Shown piece after piece: positions 12,405 through 25,400 of a stretch of DNA of 64,000 nt (the stretch's first letter is position 1; each line of letters starts with the position of its first letter). Position numbers and translations under genes: made by a program. Location of the stretch: NCBI RefSeq assembly GCF_000247815.1, contig NC_021700.1, positions 19,680,885-19,744,884 of the forward strand. Reading direction: 5' to 3'. The notes below the pieces were generated by a model, which did no database searches, was not told the origin of the DNA, and saw nothing but the letters and a program-made list of their open reading frames with translations. This DNA comes from Ficedula albicollis. Its lineage: Eukaryota > Chordata > Aves > Passeriformes > Muscicapidae.

Positions 12405-15400
12405 GTCAGCTGTTGGTGGTAATTGGTTGTTGGTGGTAATTACAGCTTTGGGTTGCATGGTGCAGGAACTGGAGGGATTAATCAGGATGGTGGCTGGGTA
12501 AAAGTTTTATCACCATGCATGAGGTATTCACTCTGTACAGGCATATCTGTAACTAGCCAGTATGCAGAAGAAAACAGACTGTTCCTGGCTACCTGGTCTT
12601 GCTTTAGTGGCTAATCAGAGAGCTTTTCTGCTAAACTCATGAAAAGGAGAGCATATTTACCCTCCTATGTGGTGCGACATGTAGAAAGGGGCTTCCAAGA
12701 ACGGGATCTGTTCGGGATTGCTAGGGAAGGTGGTCAGAGCTGGTGGATATCCTTCCTAAAGACAGTTGTGCTGAGCTGGCTGGATTGGGAAACTGAATTT
12801 CTCTCTTCTGTAGACTTGTCTTGATATTTTCTGGCTCACTGTTGACCTTCTTGCCTGAGACTGGGAGGAGGTTTTGTGGGAATGGATCTGCTGAAAGTAT
12901 AGGGCTTCATATGGAAGATTGTGTGTTTCCTTGCTTGCATCTGCAATGAATAAAGGAATAGAAGTCACTTTGCCCCATATGAACTTTACACTCTATTGCC
13001 CATTATTCATGGATAAATATGGGATAATAAATGACACACTAAGTAGTGAGAGACTGACTATCTGGAAAAACATTCACAGCAGGAAAAGCAGGGGGGAGTG
13101 CAGGAGATCTGCTAATGGAATGGAAGGGCAGCCTTGTTTCCCAAACTGGCTTTTGTGGAAAACCCTTCTAGATATGGGTGGCCCTGATGGATCTGTTTTT
13201 GCTTAAGGAAAATAAGCTACCACAGAGCACACTGCCTATTAATGATTGCTAGCTATGCCAGTTGAAACAAATTTGAGAGGATATGATTAAAAAAATTAAA
13301 AACAGATCACGTTGCATTTTCATGTGAGTACATCAATCTGGGCTTTGTTCTTTAAAAGAAATACCATATCTAATCAAGTTTGAATGCATTTTTACCACAT
13401 TTCTAGTTTTCTGAGCAAGCAAAAAATTTAGCATGGCACTCTGATGACAACTTGAGAATATGACTTTTCAATAAATTTTAGTGATTTTACTTAACTTTCC
13501 TTACTTCTGTTTCAATATATAGTACATTAATTAAAAGTAATATTGGGATTAAGAGACTAAATATGAAAATTCATCAATTTCTACAATTTCAGAGTTCAGT
13601 ATTAATTTGTTGGTGTGCATCTTGTATGTTTTGTGCAGGCAAGGTAATAACAAACAGCCCTAGGCTTTTATTAGGACTGTATGTACCATATGGTGAGAAA
13701 ACCTTGGGTATTCCTAGGCATTGCCAGCCACCAGAACATTCTGCTTATCTTAGCAAGGGCGTCAGAGCACATTTGAGACCAAATGGTTTCTAGATCTGCC
13801 TTCCTGATGTTACACCTCCACCTCCATGCTGTTACTTCCCACCCATCTCCCTGGCTATGGTTTCCCTGCTGGAGTTTTTCTCATTGCTCCTTCTGGAGAT
13901 GATCCACTACCTCCCACAGCTCTCCAGCCTCCCTCACCTGTTTACCTGCTCTAGACACTTCCCAGCTCCTGTGACAACCTCAGAGCTCCTGTGGGCCATG
14001 CATTTCCACCTTTAAGTTTCATTGCTGAATGCAACAAAAAAGCGAGAACTGGGAAAAACTTCGGGCAGAGTTGTGAATGCTTTGATGTTGCTTGTGCAAA
14101 AAACCTCAGTGTGAGCCCAGATGCATAAGTTGCCTTCAGCAGTGTGATTGTGAGTGTGTGAATCTGCTAATCCTAGCTCTGCCTGCATCAAAGGCTGCAT
14201 TAATTTTCATTACAGAGCTATTTTTCCTCCCCTTAGTCTCCTTTTCATCTATCCCTGCACAATGTAGTAGCAGGCACACTTTAAGCCTCCTAACAGAACA
14301 GTGTCAAGAGTAACAGAGATTATTGCTGGCTGGAATGAGAGCAAACTAGTGACAAGGGAACATAAGAAGTTCACTGTGATTTTTTTTGTGTTAAGTATCT
14401 GAGAGGCATTTGGAGACTTAGAACTTTATGTCTTCATTGATGCAGCTCTAAAGAGATATTAAACAGTGCACTCGAAGAGGTAAAATATTGCTGCAAATAA
14501 TTTTGATAACATTGTAAGAGGAAATATTAAATCATCATTTAAGGTTTTTTTTATGTAACACAAACATTGCTACCATCATTGGTGGCACTAAGTTTGGATT
14601 GGAGAAGACGGCTTAGAATGGCATGAATTTTGAGGCTAAAATTAGTGGGAAGTCTTTTTAGAAATACCACACTGTAGTTTTCCTCTGGGATTGTTCCACA
14701 AATTCACCTGTAATTGTAATCTGTGGTTAGCACTACAAAACTCAGCAATGACCAAGTGGATGTGAAATAATTGAAGCATTCTGCCTAGCTCCAATCTCTC
14801 TTCCCTACTCTTCTGTTCTTTGTCCTGTAACAGAGGTGATCTGAAAACCATCTGATTTTTACGTAGGATGCCTCCCAAACTCTGCTTGAAAAATTGCAAT
14901 CACAGTGATTTCTTTTTCTCTATGCTCCCCGTTAGGGAGTGCTGGGAGGAGAAAGCGGTGAATTCACCCTGTGCAGATTGACATGAATGCAAAGGGTGAA
15001 AACAGAAGGAGTTTCCAGGCACGGAGGTAGTCAGCTACTTCTTGGTTTCCACATGGCCAGTGATGTGGCTCCCATGTAGCCAGTGTAGCCAGTACCTCAG
15101 CAAAATGATTGCAACAAGTAATGCAGCCTTGTGCTCTTTGGTCAGCAAGATCTGTTCTAAGGCAAACACAGGGATAAAAATGTGTTATGCAGGTAATGAA
15201 GAACTTTAATCCTCAAGAAGAAAACTAACCCCTCAGTCTTGGTGAGGAATCCTCTTTCCATTTCCTTTCTGCTTATTCAGGCACTGTAATCAGCTTAGGC
15301 AATTACTGTACAATATAAATCTGTGATGCAACGTGTATAGCACCTGATATTTATTTATGCAGATAAGCATGTCACTAAGAAAAAAAAAGCCTACTCAGTC

Positions 15401-16420
15401 TAATTGCATATTATTCAGGTTGCAGGGGCCTAAAAAGTACAGCAATAGGGCTTGAATTCCCTGCAAAATACAGAAGGATACCCTATTTCCTTCTGCCCTA
15501 CTGACTACAGTGTTTGGTGGGCTGTAGCCTGACACCCTTCACACTCTGGCTGACCAGCCAAGCTGGTGAACTTCGTCCTGTGGTTTACCATTGCAGAGGT
15601 GTTTTCTGTTTCTCCAGAGTGAACTGCTTGCCTTTTTGGTCTTTAGGAGAAATTGATGGATGGTCAATGGAATCCCCACCGAGGTTTTGGCAAAGCAGAA
15701 CTACAGAAGGGTAACACCAAGTGGTGCAGTGAGGGATGTAGTATTAAAATACTTCCATTTGGGGCAATAGAATATGCACTTGTTTTTCATCTGCACCAAA
15801 CAGATCATTCTCACTAGTTAATTTAGTGATTGCATAGCTTGGTGGATGCCAGTGGTCTTCAAATTTGCAAGGAGCTAATAACTGCTTTTTAAATGCATTT
15901 ATCTAGGCAAGAAAGACAAAAGACACTGAGAAGTTCTAACACTAGGTAAGGTGTTGAGTAATCTACATGACATTGTTTCAATATTGCAGAAGTGAAGTGG
16001 GCTTAGATTCTACCACAAGCCAGCTATCATCTGTCTGTTAAATAGGAATCATTTTTAATGACAATGATTGCTAGCAAGGATGCTGAAAGTTTTTCCAACA
16101 CTACCAGCTTGTGCATCAGTTCAACTAGGCTTTTATGCACAATCATCTTGTGGATCTTCTTTATTTATTTTACTTTATTTTATTTATAAAATTCCAGTTT
16201 CCTTACCAACAAATCTGGAGTTCAGCAAGAAAGGAAAGAAGAATTATTCTGATTCCTCTTCTTTGTTCCTGTCAGGAGAAAAAGGAGGTGACAAAAACCA
16301 AAACTTAGTAGAATAATTCTATCTATTGTCAGTTGGATCTTTTCTGAGGACTTCCCATATCCCATCCCAAATCACGAATTCTCACAAAACAAAACAAAAC
16401 CACCATCACCACCAACAGCA

Positions 16421-16494
16421 ATCTATATAGCTATATAACTATATGTATCTATATATATAGCTATATATGACCTATATATCTATATATCTATCTT
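16421..16494. repeat. AT-rich simple repeat (TATA/CTATATA type)
   Basis: Imperfect tandem CTATATA/TATCTATATA units, cruciform-prone, typical microsatellite. Confidence 0.8.
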
Positions 16495-19002
16495 TAAGAA
16501 TATTTTCCATACACTGAGTGTCATGAAACTGGTTGATGATTCACAAATGGAAATTATTTGGTGATTTAGGCCAAAACTTGCTGCTGAAGTGTTGGCAAGA
16601 TGATGCACTAAAACTGAATCTCTGTTCATGAAAGTGATCAGACCAGAATACATATATTTAAACATTTATTAAAGGAGTATTTAGACTGGGTGTCATATGT
16701 CAATGAGGCAGATATAAGCAAACAATTTTTTCCGCTTGAAACACAATACATTAGCTTTTTTAATTAATTCACAGTATTGTTAGAAGATGGTCCTTATGAC
16801 CAAGCATACCTGATCCTAAATAAATGCTCCTGCTTGGTAAAAGCAGGGAGTACTGAAATTGGGAAGAATTTAAATTCTGGGATTGTTGTTGTTATTGTTT
16901 TTAACTACTAAAAAAACCACTTTTTTCATTTACAGCACTAGTTTTACACTATATGTAATTCCATCTTTTTCTTTCAGAAGGGTTGTTCTAAATATCTCTA
17001 ACCAAAAGGAGAAGAAACATACTTGCATTGCATAAGGATGCTTACCTTGAACCAGTTTGCAGATATTTTCATACCTAGGGACCATAGAAGAGATAGGAAG
17101 GCCAGGCTTGAACACCAGGTACATCTTGGTGCTCCCAGACAAGCCAAACTCCTACCCGTCATGTCACTACAGTTTTTGTACTGTAACAGAACTTGTGGGT
17201 CAAAATCAGAATTGAATGTCACTGACTGCACAAAATAAAAAGTAAAATGCCAACTTCTATCCTATCCTGTAGATGTTCTACATTTATGGTATGATCTAAC
17301 ATGTTTCCATCTCAGGCAACTGGGGTGTGGGATCCAGACTGTATTTGCCTTCACTGGATGGCTTGTGCAAAGTGACACTACTCTGAGCATTCCTGTTCTT
17401 GTTTTCCTCTTTCTGCATGCTTGTTTCTCCTCAGTGCCTACCCTACTTCAGGAACAGGGACAGGGTATGTTGTGATCAACACTTTTCCCTCTGAACTATG
17501 TCTAGCCTATTTATGCTTGGACTATTGACTAGTGCTGGGCTTTTTTCCAGCTAAACCTGAACAGACTCTAAATACTAACGTTGTGCTTTGGGTTTTCCAT
17601 GTTCTAAAAGCAATACTAAAATGCTGTTGAGCCTGCTGTGCTGCTGTTCCTAACTGCATGGCTCTGTCCCATCTTTGTCTGTCTGACTGGAATAGCAAGA
17701 GCAGACCGGTTTCACTTGCAGGTTCTCACTGATAAGTACATCATTGTTATTCTTGCCAGAACAGCAGTATTTTTTTTCATAATTAGCTGTTACATTCGCC
17801 TCACCATCATTTCACCCTTTCTACCATTAAAAATAACAATAAACCTGAAATGTGTCCATCAAGAATTGTAGGTTCCTTCATTGTATCACCAGAGAACTGG
17901 CATACTTTCTAGTCCAAGAGTAAGGAAATACAGTAATTGATTTGATGTTTTTAATGATCTCCTCCTGGCAATTTTAAAAATTTATTTCTCTGTTATTTCA
18001 TGTGAAAGACGCAGGTCTTTTAGCATCACTTTTCACACTTTTTATGTATTTCCTGGGTCTGAAGATTATTGTTTTATTAGTAAGAGACAACTGAAGAAGC
18101 AGAAACATGAAACTTGTGCATGGTACAGAGGCACTATCTTTGGCATAGAGATAGTGTATATCTATATAAAGAATTTTTTGTTTGATTCTAATAAATAACC
18201 TTGTAAAAATGCAGTTCCTATAACATTTTTCACATATTATCTTGAGGCAGGTACTGAGCATTCATGTGTTGAAAAAATGTACTGTCTAAACAGCTCTGGA
18301 GAAGTACAGTCTGTATTACTCTGGAAGCTGTAACATGGAATCCTTAAAGTGCATCCTTGAAACATGATGATACATAAATTCCTAGTCTAAGCATCATCAC
18401 TACATCACAACAAAGATGCTTATTGGCACGGTAGAAACCTTTTGGAGATTGAGGACTTCTTTCTTTTCCTCTTTGTTTGGTTAAAGTGCACTAAAAATGC
18501 TGTGAGGATCTGATCTCAACTTTGAGAATTCCAGACGGCCTTCAGTCATGACAACAGCCTGTCAGTTTTTTGTCACGTTGGAGTCTGGCTAGAAAACAAG
18601 AATTTTGTCTATGAAAACATTCATAATGTCTTTTATTTCTGTATTCACCAGATAGTTTATTTCACATTTAAGTGTGAAATTTCACTTTCCAACAAAAGCA
18701 GGAAAAAGTAGCCAGAAGATCCCTCCCTAACCAGGTCTGCAGGAGCACTGGAATTTCCAGATGTGGGGGAAAAGCTGGATCAGCTGCCCTACTGTGGGGG
18801 GCTTCAGCCCTGGCACCTGCCTGCAAGCCCAGCCCAGACAATTTGTGATTATTTCTCTGTAGTGGAGTATTCACAGCAGGAAAGTGAGGACAGAGAAAGG
18901 CTGCGCAGTGAAACACTGTCCAGGGTGGAGGGAAAACCCTTTTGGTCCCAAAGAATCTGACTGGTGTGGGTGTGCACCCTTTCTTCTCATCCCACAAACC
19001 CC

Positions 19003-19125
19003 CTCACTGAGGTTCTGCCTATCTGTGTCCCTCTTGCTGTTGTCAAAACTATGCCTTTGTGAGTTGCCCTCACTCAGGTTCTGCCTATCTGTGTCCCTCT
19101 TGCTGTTGTCAAAACTATGCCTTTC
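19003..19125. repeat. Two-copy 66-bp tandem duplication
   Basis: CTCACTGAGGTTCTGCCTAT at 19003 recurs as CTCACTCAGGTTCTGCCTAT at 19069. Both continue through GTCCCTCTTGCTGTTGTCAA to ATGCCTTT. It makes overlapping open frames on both strands with an internal peptide repeat, which are not genes. Confidence 0.92.
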
Positions 19126-20507
19126 CTGGAAAATATTCAGCTTAATCAACTGTCATTTTTAGATGGAAAAAAACCTTTTCTCAAAAATGCTTCTACCTGC
19201 TGTACTGAACATGTACTCACTCCTGTACACAACTTTGTTGCTTAAGATGGATTTTTCATAGTAGCTGGTTTTTGTGAAACCTTCATCCTGGACTGATGCC
19301 TCATGATTTTAATTGGGGAAAATGGTAACACAAATCTGAGGAGGAATGTTATGAATTCTTTGAGACGTTTAAGCTGCCACTCAGAAATCAGACCCTAAAA
19401 ACACAAAGCTACTACAAACATCAAGGTGACCACCTAATGAAAAAAGGACTTAAAACAAATATTGGCATTTTTTCTTCACATTTCTCAGAATTAGTAGTGC
19501 TGATGACATCTGCCAGCTGTACAGAAACAGGAAACTTCTTACACTTGCCCATGGAAATTTTTATAGATTTTTTTTTAAATTTAAATAGAAGCATATGACA
19601 AATGAGTAACATAATTTAAAATACGGCTGTCTTTGTGCAAATACAGAGCAAATCTTGCTGATGCCTTGACTGATCTGACAGAAGCATATCCAGCTAAGAG
19701 AGGACTTCAAATGAATAAAGAGAATAGGAGAGGTGTCTATTTCCATTAGTCACTGTCTTGTCAGGGATCCTTTCTTCCTTAGGAGCAGTACTAGGGCTGA
19801 GTGGTGCACAGCTGCCTGCAAACCAGCCCAAAATGGGGAGCTCTGCAGATGCAGGCTGATCCCCTGCCTCCCTGCCAAGCACAGCACTGCTTCAGAAAGC
19901 TGCCTCTGGGGGGGCAGGAAGGGCTGGCGGGGTAAGAGAGGCAATTTAGGCTTCTTTAATCGTCTTTTCACAGAATTGCTTGGTAATTACAGAAAATGCA
20001 TTCTGATTCGGTATTTATATTTTAATTGGATTTATCCAGGAAAATGATTTTGGATTTGGTTTGACAAGGTTTGAATTGCAGAACAAGCTTTGCAACTATA
20101 TTAATCTAGTAAGCCTGCTATGAGAATGACAGCCTATTTTGCCACAGTAGGACTTTTTTGTTGGTAGACTAAAGTGACAAAATAAGCAGAAATCATGTGC
20201 TTATTCTCTAGGGGAAAATATAGAGCAGTGTGTTTTCAATTCACCCTTTGAAGGCTACTCACAAAATCATATAGGTGTAAGCTTTGTCAGAGGCTCCTTG
20301 CAGCTCAGAGGTCAGCATGGGAACTCTCCATGTGTGAGTCTGTGGAGCAGGCAGTCATTCTCTTCAGCTGCAGCTCATCTGTGTGGGAAAGCTTAGTAGA
20401 GGCACAGCATCTTCCTCCACTAGGTGCTCAGGAATTCACACGTTCATACCCATGATGGCCTGCGGGAAGAGGGTGTGTAATGCTCTCACTTCTCAACACA
20501 TTATGAT

Positions 20508-21212
20508 GCTGTGGCAGAGTGGCAGAAAAGCTGCCCAGCAGAAAAGGACCTGGGGGTGCTGGTGGCAGCAGCTGAACATGAGCCAGGGTGTGCCCAGGGG
20601 GCCAAGAAGGCCAATGGCATCCTGGCCTGGGTCAGCAATGGTGTGGGCAGCAGGAGCAGGGCAGGGATTGTCCCCCTGTGCTGGGCACTGCTGAGGCCAC
20701 ACCTCGAGTGCTGTGTCCAGCTCTGGGCCCTGAGTGCAAGAAAGACACCGAGGGGCTGGAGTGAGTGCAGAGAAGGGCAATGGAGCTGGGGCAGGGTCTG
20801 GAGCAGCAGTGCTGTGAGGAGCAGCTGAGGGGGCTGGGGGTGTTTATCCTGGAGAAAAGGAGGCTCAGGGGTGATCTTATCACTCTCTACAGCTCCCTGA
20901 AAAGTGGCTGTAGCTGTGGGGGGTTGGTGACTTCCCAGGCAACGAGCGACAGGACAAGAGGAGATGGTCTTAAGTTGCACCAGGGAGGCTTAGGATGTAA
21001 GGAAAAATTTCTTCACCAAAACGTGAAGTTGTCAAGCACAAGAAAAAATTGCACAGGGAAGTGGTTGAGTCCTCATCTCTGGAGGTATTTAAAAGATGTG
21101 TAGATGTGGCACTTTGGGACAAGGCTTAGTGGTGGACTTGGCAGTGCTGGGTTAATGGTTTGGTTTAATGTACTTAAGAGCCTTTTCCAACCTAAGCAAT
21201 TCTATGGTAACA
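20508..21212 (+). mobile_element. CR1 LINE 3' end, 5'-truncated
   Basis: Translation gives the CR1 reverse-transcriptase C-terminal signature: AEKDLGVLVAAAEHEPGCAQ, KANGILAW, PLCWALLRPHLECCVQLWAL and, after a frame change, [20 protein letters not shown]. It is followed by the CR1 3' UTR, ending TTTTCCAACCTAAGCAATTC TATGG. The 5' truncation fits normal LINE retrotransposition. Frame breaks show it is inactive. It gives the internal control for the interrupted copy at 42690. Confidence 0.9.
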
Positions 21213-22040
21213 ACTGAAAAATATTAAGAATAATTGCTCTTGTGATGTTAGTGGAAACTTTAATGATATTTATAATTTAAAATTAAGTAGGAGGAAGAGG
21301 CAACATCTTGCCTGAATCCTTCATGACGTTTTTAATGGCACAAATTTTGAGGCTAGTCTATCACTAGATGGTGCTGTTGCCTTGAGAGAAAAAAAATGCA
21401 ATGCATTTAGCAGTGTATCCCTCCTTTCGCTGGGGGGTGACTTCAGTAAAACAGAGGCTGAGACTTAATTCTCTTTTTCACATTGAAAAGATAAGTAATT
21501 CAAGATGATTATACTGTTGTACAGTTTTCTTTTTGTAGATTCATTTTTTTCAAAATCAGTAAGTCTGGTCTTAGCCTGGTAATAGTGAATTTGAGATAGC
21601 ATTGTGGTCTATTGGCATCCTTTTCAATTTTGAGGTAAGGTAATCTGAATATGATTTTTTTGCCTGATGGTATGAAATGAGTGTCATGCTTGATTATATT
21701 GCCTTCTGACAAGCTTTTGAGCAGATTTGTGAATCTTATCTATATTAGCCATATTTCAGTCGCATTAAGTTAGTGCTCTTGATTGTGATCAACTGAAGTG
21801 TCCTATACCCTTGCTGCTGCTAATTTGCAGGAAGAATGTAATAAATTACCTTTTAGGCTTATGTGCCTTATGTGGTCTGTGCTGCCATGATGGGAAGGGA
21901 CCCATTCATGTTTAACCCTTTAGTGTTACAGATCAAGGTGGGAGGATCCAAACCCACACTTCTGATACTAAATATGTTTGTTTAAACCACTTGCAAGTGA
22001 TTATGCCCTTTTCTTGTCTTTTCTAGGTGTCCATTGTACA
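21213..22040. other. Non-coding stretch, nothing recognised
   Basis: AT-rich sequence between two CR1 3' ends. The open frame at 21509-21712 (-) has no recognisable domain. Confidence 0.55.
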
Positions 22041-22119
22041 CATGGTTTCAATAGAACTGGATTTTTGATCTGTGCCTTTTTGGTTGAAAAGTTGGATTGG
22101 AGGTAACTTTGAATGTTAG

Positions 22120-22425
22120 TTCCTGGGGATTTGTGGAATGGGTTGAGTTACCTCTTCTTCTAGTGACAGGACAAGGGCACAGAGTCTCAAGCTCCATTAG
22201 GGGACATTTAGATTGGATATCAGAAAAAATTTCTTCATGGAAGGGAGTAGTCAAGCATTGGCATGAGTTGCCCAGGGAAGTGGTGGTCACCACACCCAGA
22301 AGTGTTTAAGAAATTACTCGACATACTACTTAGTGCTATGGTTTACTTGAAAGTAACATGTCTATGGTCAAAAGACTCAATTATCTTGGAAATATTTTCC
22401 AACACTAATGGCTCTATGAAAGCTG
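22120..22425 (+). mobile_element. CR1 LINE 3' UTR fragment, decayed
   Basis: It retains the CR1 tail order: AGTGACAGGACAAG, AATTTCTTCATGGAAGGG, CAAGCATTGGCATGAGTTGC, CCAGGGAAGTGGTGG and a degraded TTTTCCAACACTAATGGCTC TATG end. No open frame is retained. Confidence 0.82.
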
Positions 22426-25400
22426 TGGAGCAAGAGCCTGTGAGTGTCCCAACAGGAAGTAATGCTGCCCATGACCACTAAAAGTTGGGTAACATAATAA
22501 CTACTGCTCTAGCATAGTAGGACCTTGTGTAAGCACTTAAAATGGGAATGTTCACAGATTGAAAAAGGTCTTTGCCAAGGTCCCAGCCTTAACTGAAGGA
22601 GTAGTCCTGTTAACTTCACAAGTTTACTTGCTAAATACATACTGCTCTTGTGAAGAAAGTGGTATATTATTTAGCCCTAAAATTAGAATATGCTAAGGAG
22701 ATTGATAGGTGAGGAGACATTTAAAGATGAGAAGGAATCAGAGTTTGTTTTGTTTTGAAAATTTGTTTGACTCTTCTTTACAAGGGTAATGAATGGAAGC
22801 TATTCACATTTTATTTTTGTTAAGAGTAATCCAACCCATTCCTAACTTTAATTTTAGAATAAGCCAATTTATGAAAATGTCCTTGATTAGCCTTTTCGCT
22901 TCTGCAGAGTGGCTATTGTACATCCCTGGAACACTCTGGAGCACAACTCTGCAGTCTGCTTGTTTTCCCATGGTGCACGTATATCTGAGATCATCTGGAA
23001 AGCCTCTGCCACTGAACCTGACAGCCTTTTGGAGACATCTTCAGAAGTTTAGGTACACTGGTGGTAATGCAAAATAAAAATAAGAGAGGGAGCATGCTGA
23101 TTTCTATTTAAATCAGGGTTTCAACAGAATATCTTTCTGTCTACAGGGATGCTCAAAAAAAGTTCAAGCAATATTTTTTTACTATACAAAAAGCTATAGG
23201 TCCTCAATACAAAGATAGAAATAGAGAGAAATAGAGAGAAATAGAGAAGTTAGCACTCAGCCCAATAGCAGAGCACCTTCTGTATGTCCCATGGATTTTG
23301 TAGTTACTTCAGTTGCATGCTCAATCTTTGAAAACTGGACTTATGTATATTCAGTAACAATTGTTCATATGAGCATTTGACAAAGACTGCTAAAAGCCCT
23401 GCAGTCTGTTTTTTACCTTGTTTATCTGCAGTCAGGCTTGAGCAAGCTCAATCCAGAGAGGTGCTACATCCAGATGCTTCTGCCAAAAACATGCCCTAGA
23501 GAAAAAAATTTGTTGAGGATTTTTTTCCTTTATAAAATTTTCTCTTTCAGTTCAGTAAAGAGGTTACAGTAAAGGTGTTACTTGCTAGTGTTAGTTCATT
23601 CCATTCCTATGTCATTGCTGGCTTCTCACAGGCTTATATCACCTTCTACCCATGTTGAGAGTTGGAGTGTTTTTTGATAAAAGACGCTTTATAAAGATAT
23701 TTAATAGTTTATTCTATTTCAGTGAGAAACAATTTATCAGATCACTTCTTTCACTAAGATATGAGCCTTGAACCAACTTAATCAATGATACAGGAAAAGA
23801 ATATAAACTTAGGTTGCAAAGAATCTGACAAATCAAGTTGAAATTAATAGGAACAAAAGAGATATCATTTTTTTCTCCACAATTAATTTCTGTAATTTCT
23901 GGGGCTTTGTTTCATGCCCACTTTCTCTTGTAAGAAATATTATCAAGTATGCAATAGGATGATAGCAAGGAACTTTTCCACAATATATACTGGTGGTGCT
24001 TTTTCACATATACCAGGCGTATGATTTGCTGCATGTAGGTTTTTAGATTAAAATATTAATTTGGACCATATAAGTAAAAAGCCCTTCAAGGTAACTAAGA
24101 CTTCATTTTAATTGAAGATTTACTTTGTTATCACATGTTTATTAAAATAATTCTCACCAAAATTAATTTCCTTTCAAGAGACAAAGCACTGAAGGAAAAC
24201 AATTCTGAATCATGTGCTAAGATACCCAGTAATGGCTAAATTTAATTAGTAAGCATTGCATCTAATGAGCCTATTTGTAGAGCTACTCAATTAATGTACC
24301 CTTGTTATGTTTGAGTTAGTCTGAATTCAATGCAGACTCCCAAAAAGGAACTAGCCATTTAATCAGCTCTGTTAAGACACTAGTTTTTTTAACCTAGAAC
24401 TACATAGTTGCTACATAATGAGGAAAATATATATGTTAGTAAAGACACAAACTTTATGTGAAAGAGTGAGAAATCTGTTTTACTACACGTCCAACCAGCA
24501 TGTAAATTTTCTTCAGTATTGGCTTAGCCTAACCAATTTATATGAAAAAACAAAACAAACAAAAGGATGGAGCCATCGCTTGAATGAGTGCCTGCCAAAC
24601 TAACACTGAAGAAATCTTATTAATTTAACATTGTTGACATGAGCTGAGTGACAAAGCAGCTTGCAAAACAGTGAGTGGAACAGAAAGTTTTAAAATGCTG
24701 TAAGCTTTAAATAAAACATAAAACCATTTTGTGTGTATGTGTGTGTAGGGAGAACCATTACACACAAGTTGGTGTTTGATATGTGGAATATAATTACAGA
24801 AAGTAAGTAGAAGGTGCCAAGATACCTGTCAATTATCAGCAGGCAGAAAATGAAGATAACATACATAATTCATCAGCGTACTGCCCTTTGTTGTTAAGCC
24901 AACTGATTTGGCTCCATATCATAACTGCTTATTTAAAACAAGACATTTAAATTCCAATGAAATACTGCTACCTTTTCAAAATGTGTTATTATTTCAAAAT
25001 CAGTTATTATACTGATCCACATGCATGTATATGCATTTCTAAATGTTAGCAAGGAAGACTAAAACTACTTTTAAATTGTTTTTAAAAAGGTATATAGGTC
25101 AATTCAGATTGATTTCTGTAGCATTTAATTCTGTCTGCTTGAAGTCAGATGGATCTTTAGAAAAATGCCATCTAGATAAGGGCTACCAATATGTACTGAT
25201 CAAATATTATGTGGAGGGATTTAATGCTTTTTTTCTGTCAAGGAATGCCCTCATTTAAGATTAAGAAAGAAAAAAAAATTAAAAACACAATAGGTAAAAA
25301 AAAAAAAAAAGAAATTTCCTGGGTATGAAGAGACAGCGATGCAATCCTTGAAGGGGGACAGAGCTGAGAGATTGTGTAAACTTGTGTATGGTACAGAAAA

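Larger units (their letters stand above)
12405..20507. other. Non-coding stretch with AT microsatellite and one tandem duplication
   Basis: No gene recognised. It contains a CTATATA-rich simple repeat at about 16421-16494 and a 66-bp duplication at 19003. A segment at about 18665-18985 with short open frames on both strands could be an unrecognised old repeat, but no terminal motif or target duplication was found. Confidence 0.5.

Noticed and set aside
18871..19162. 92-codon frames on both strands with an internal peptide repeat
   Set aside because: Both come from the 66-bp tandem duplication, and the opposite-strand overlap argues against coding.
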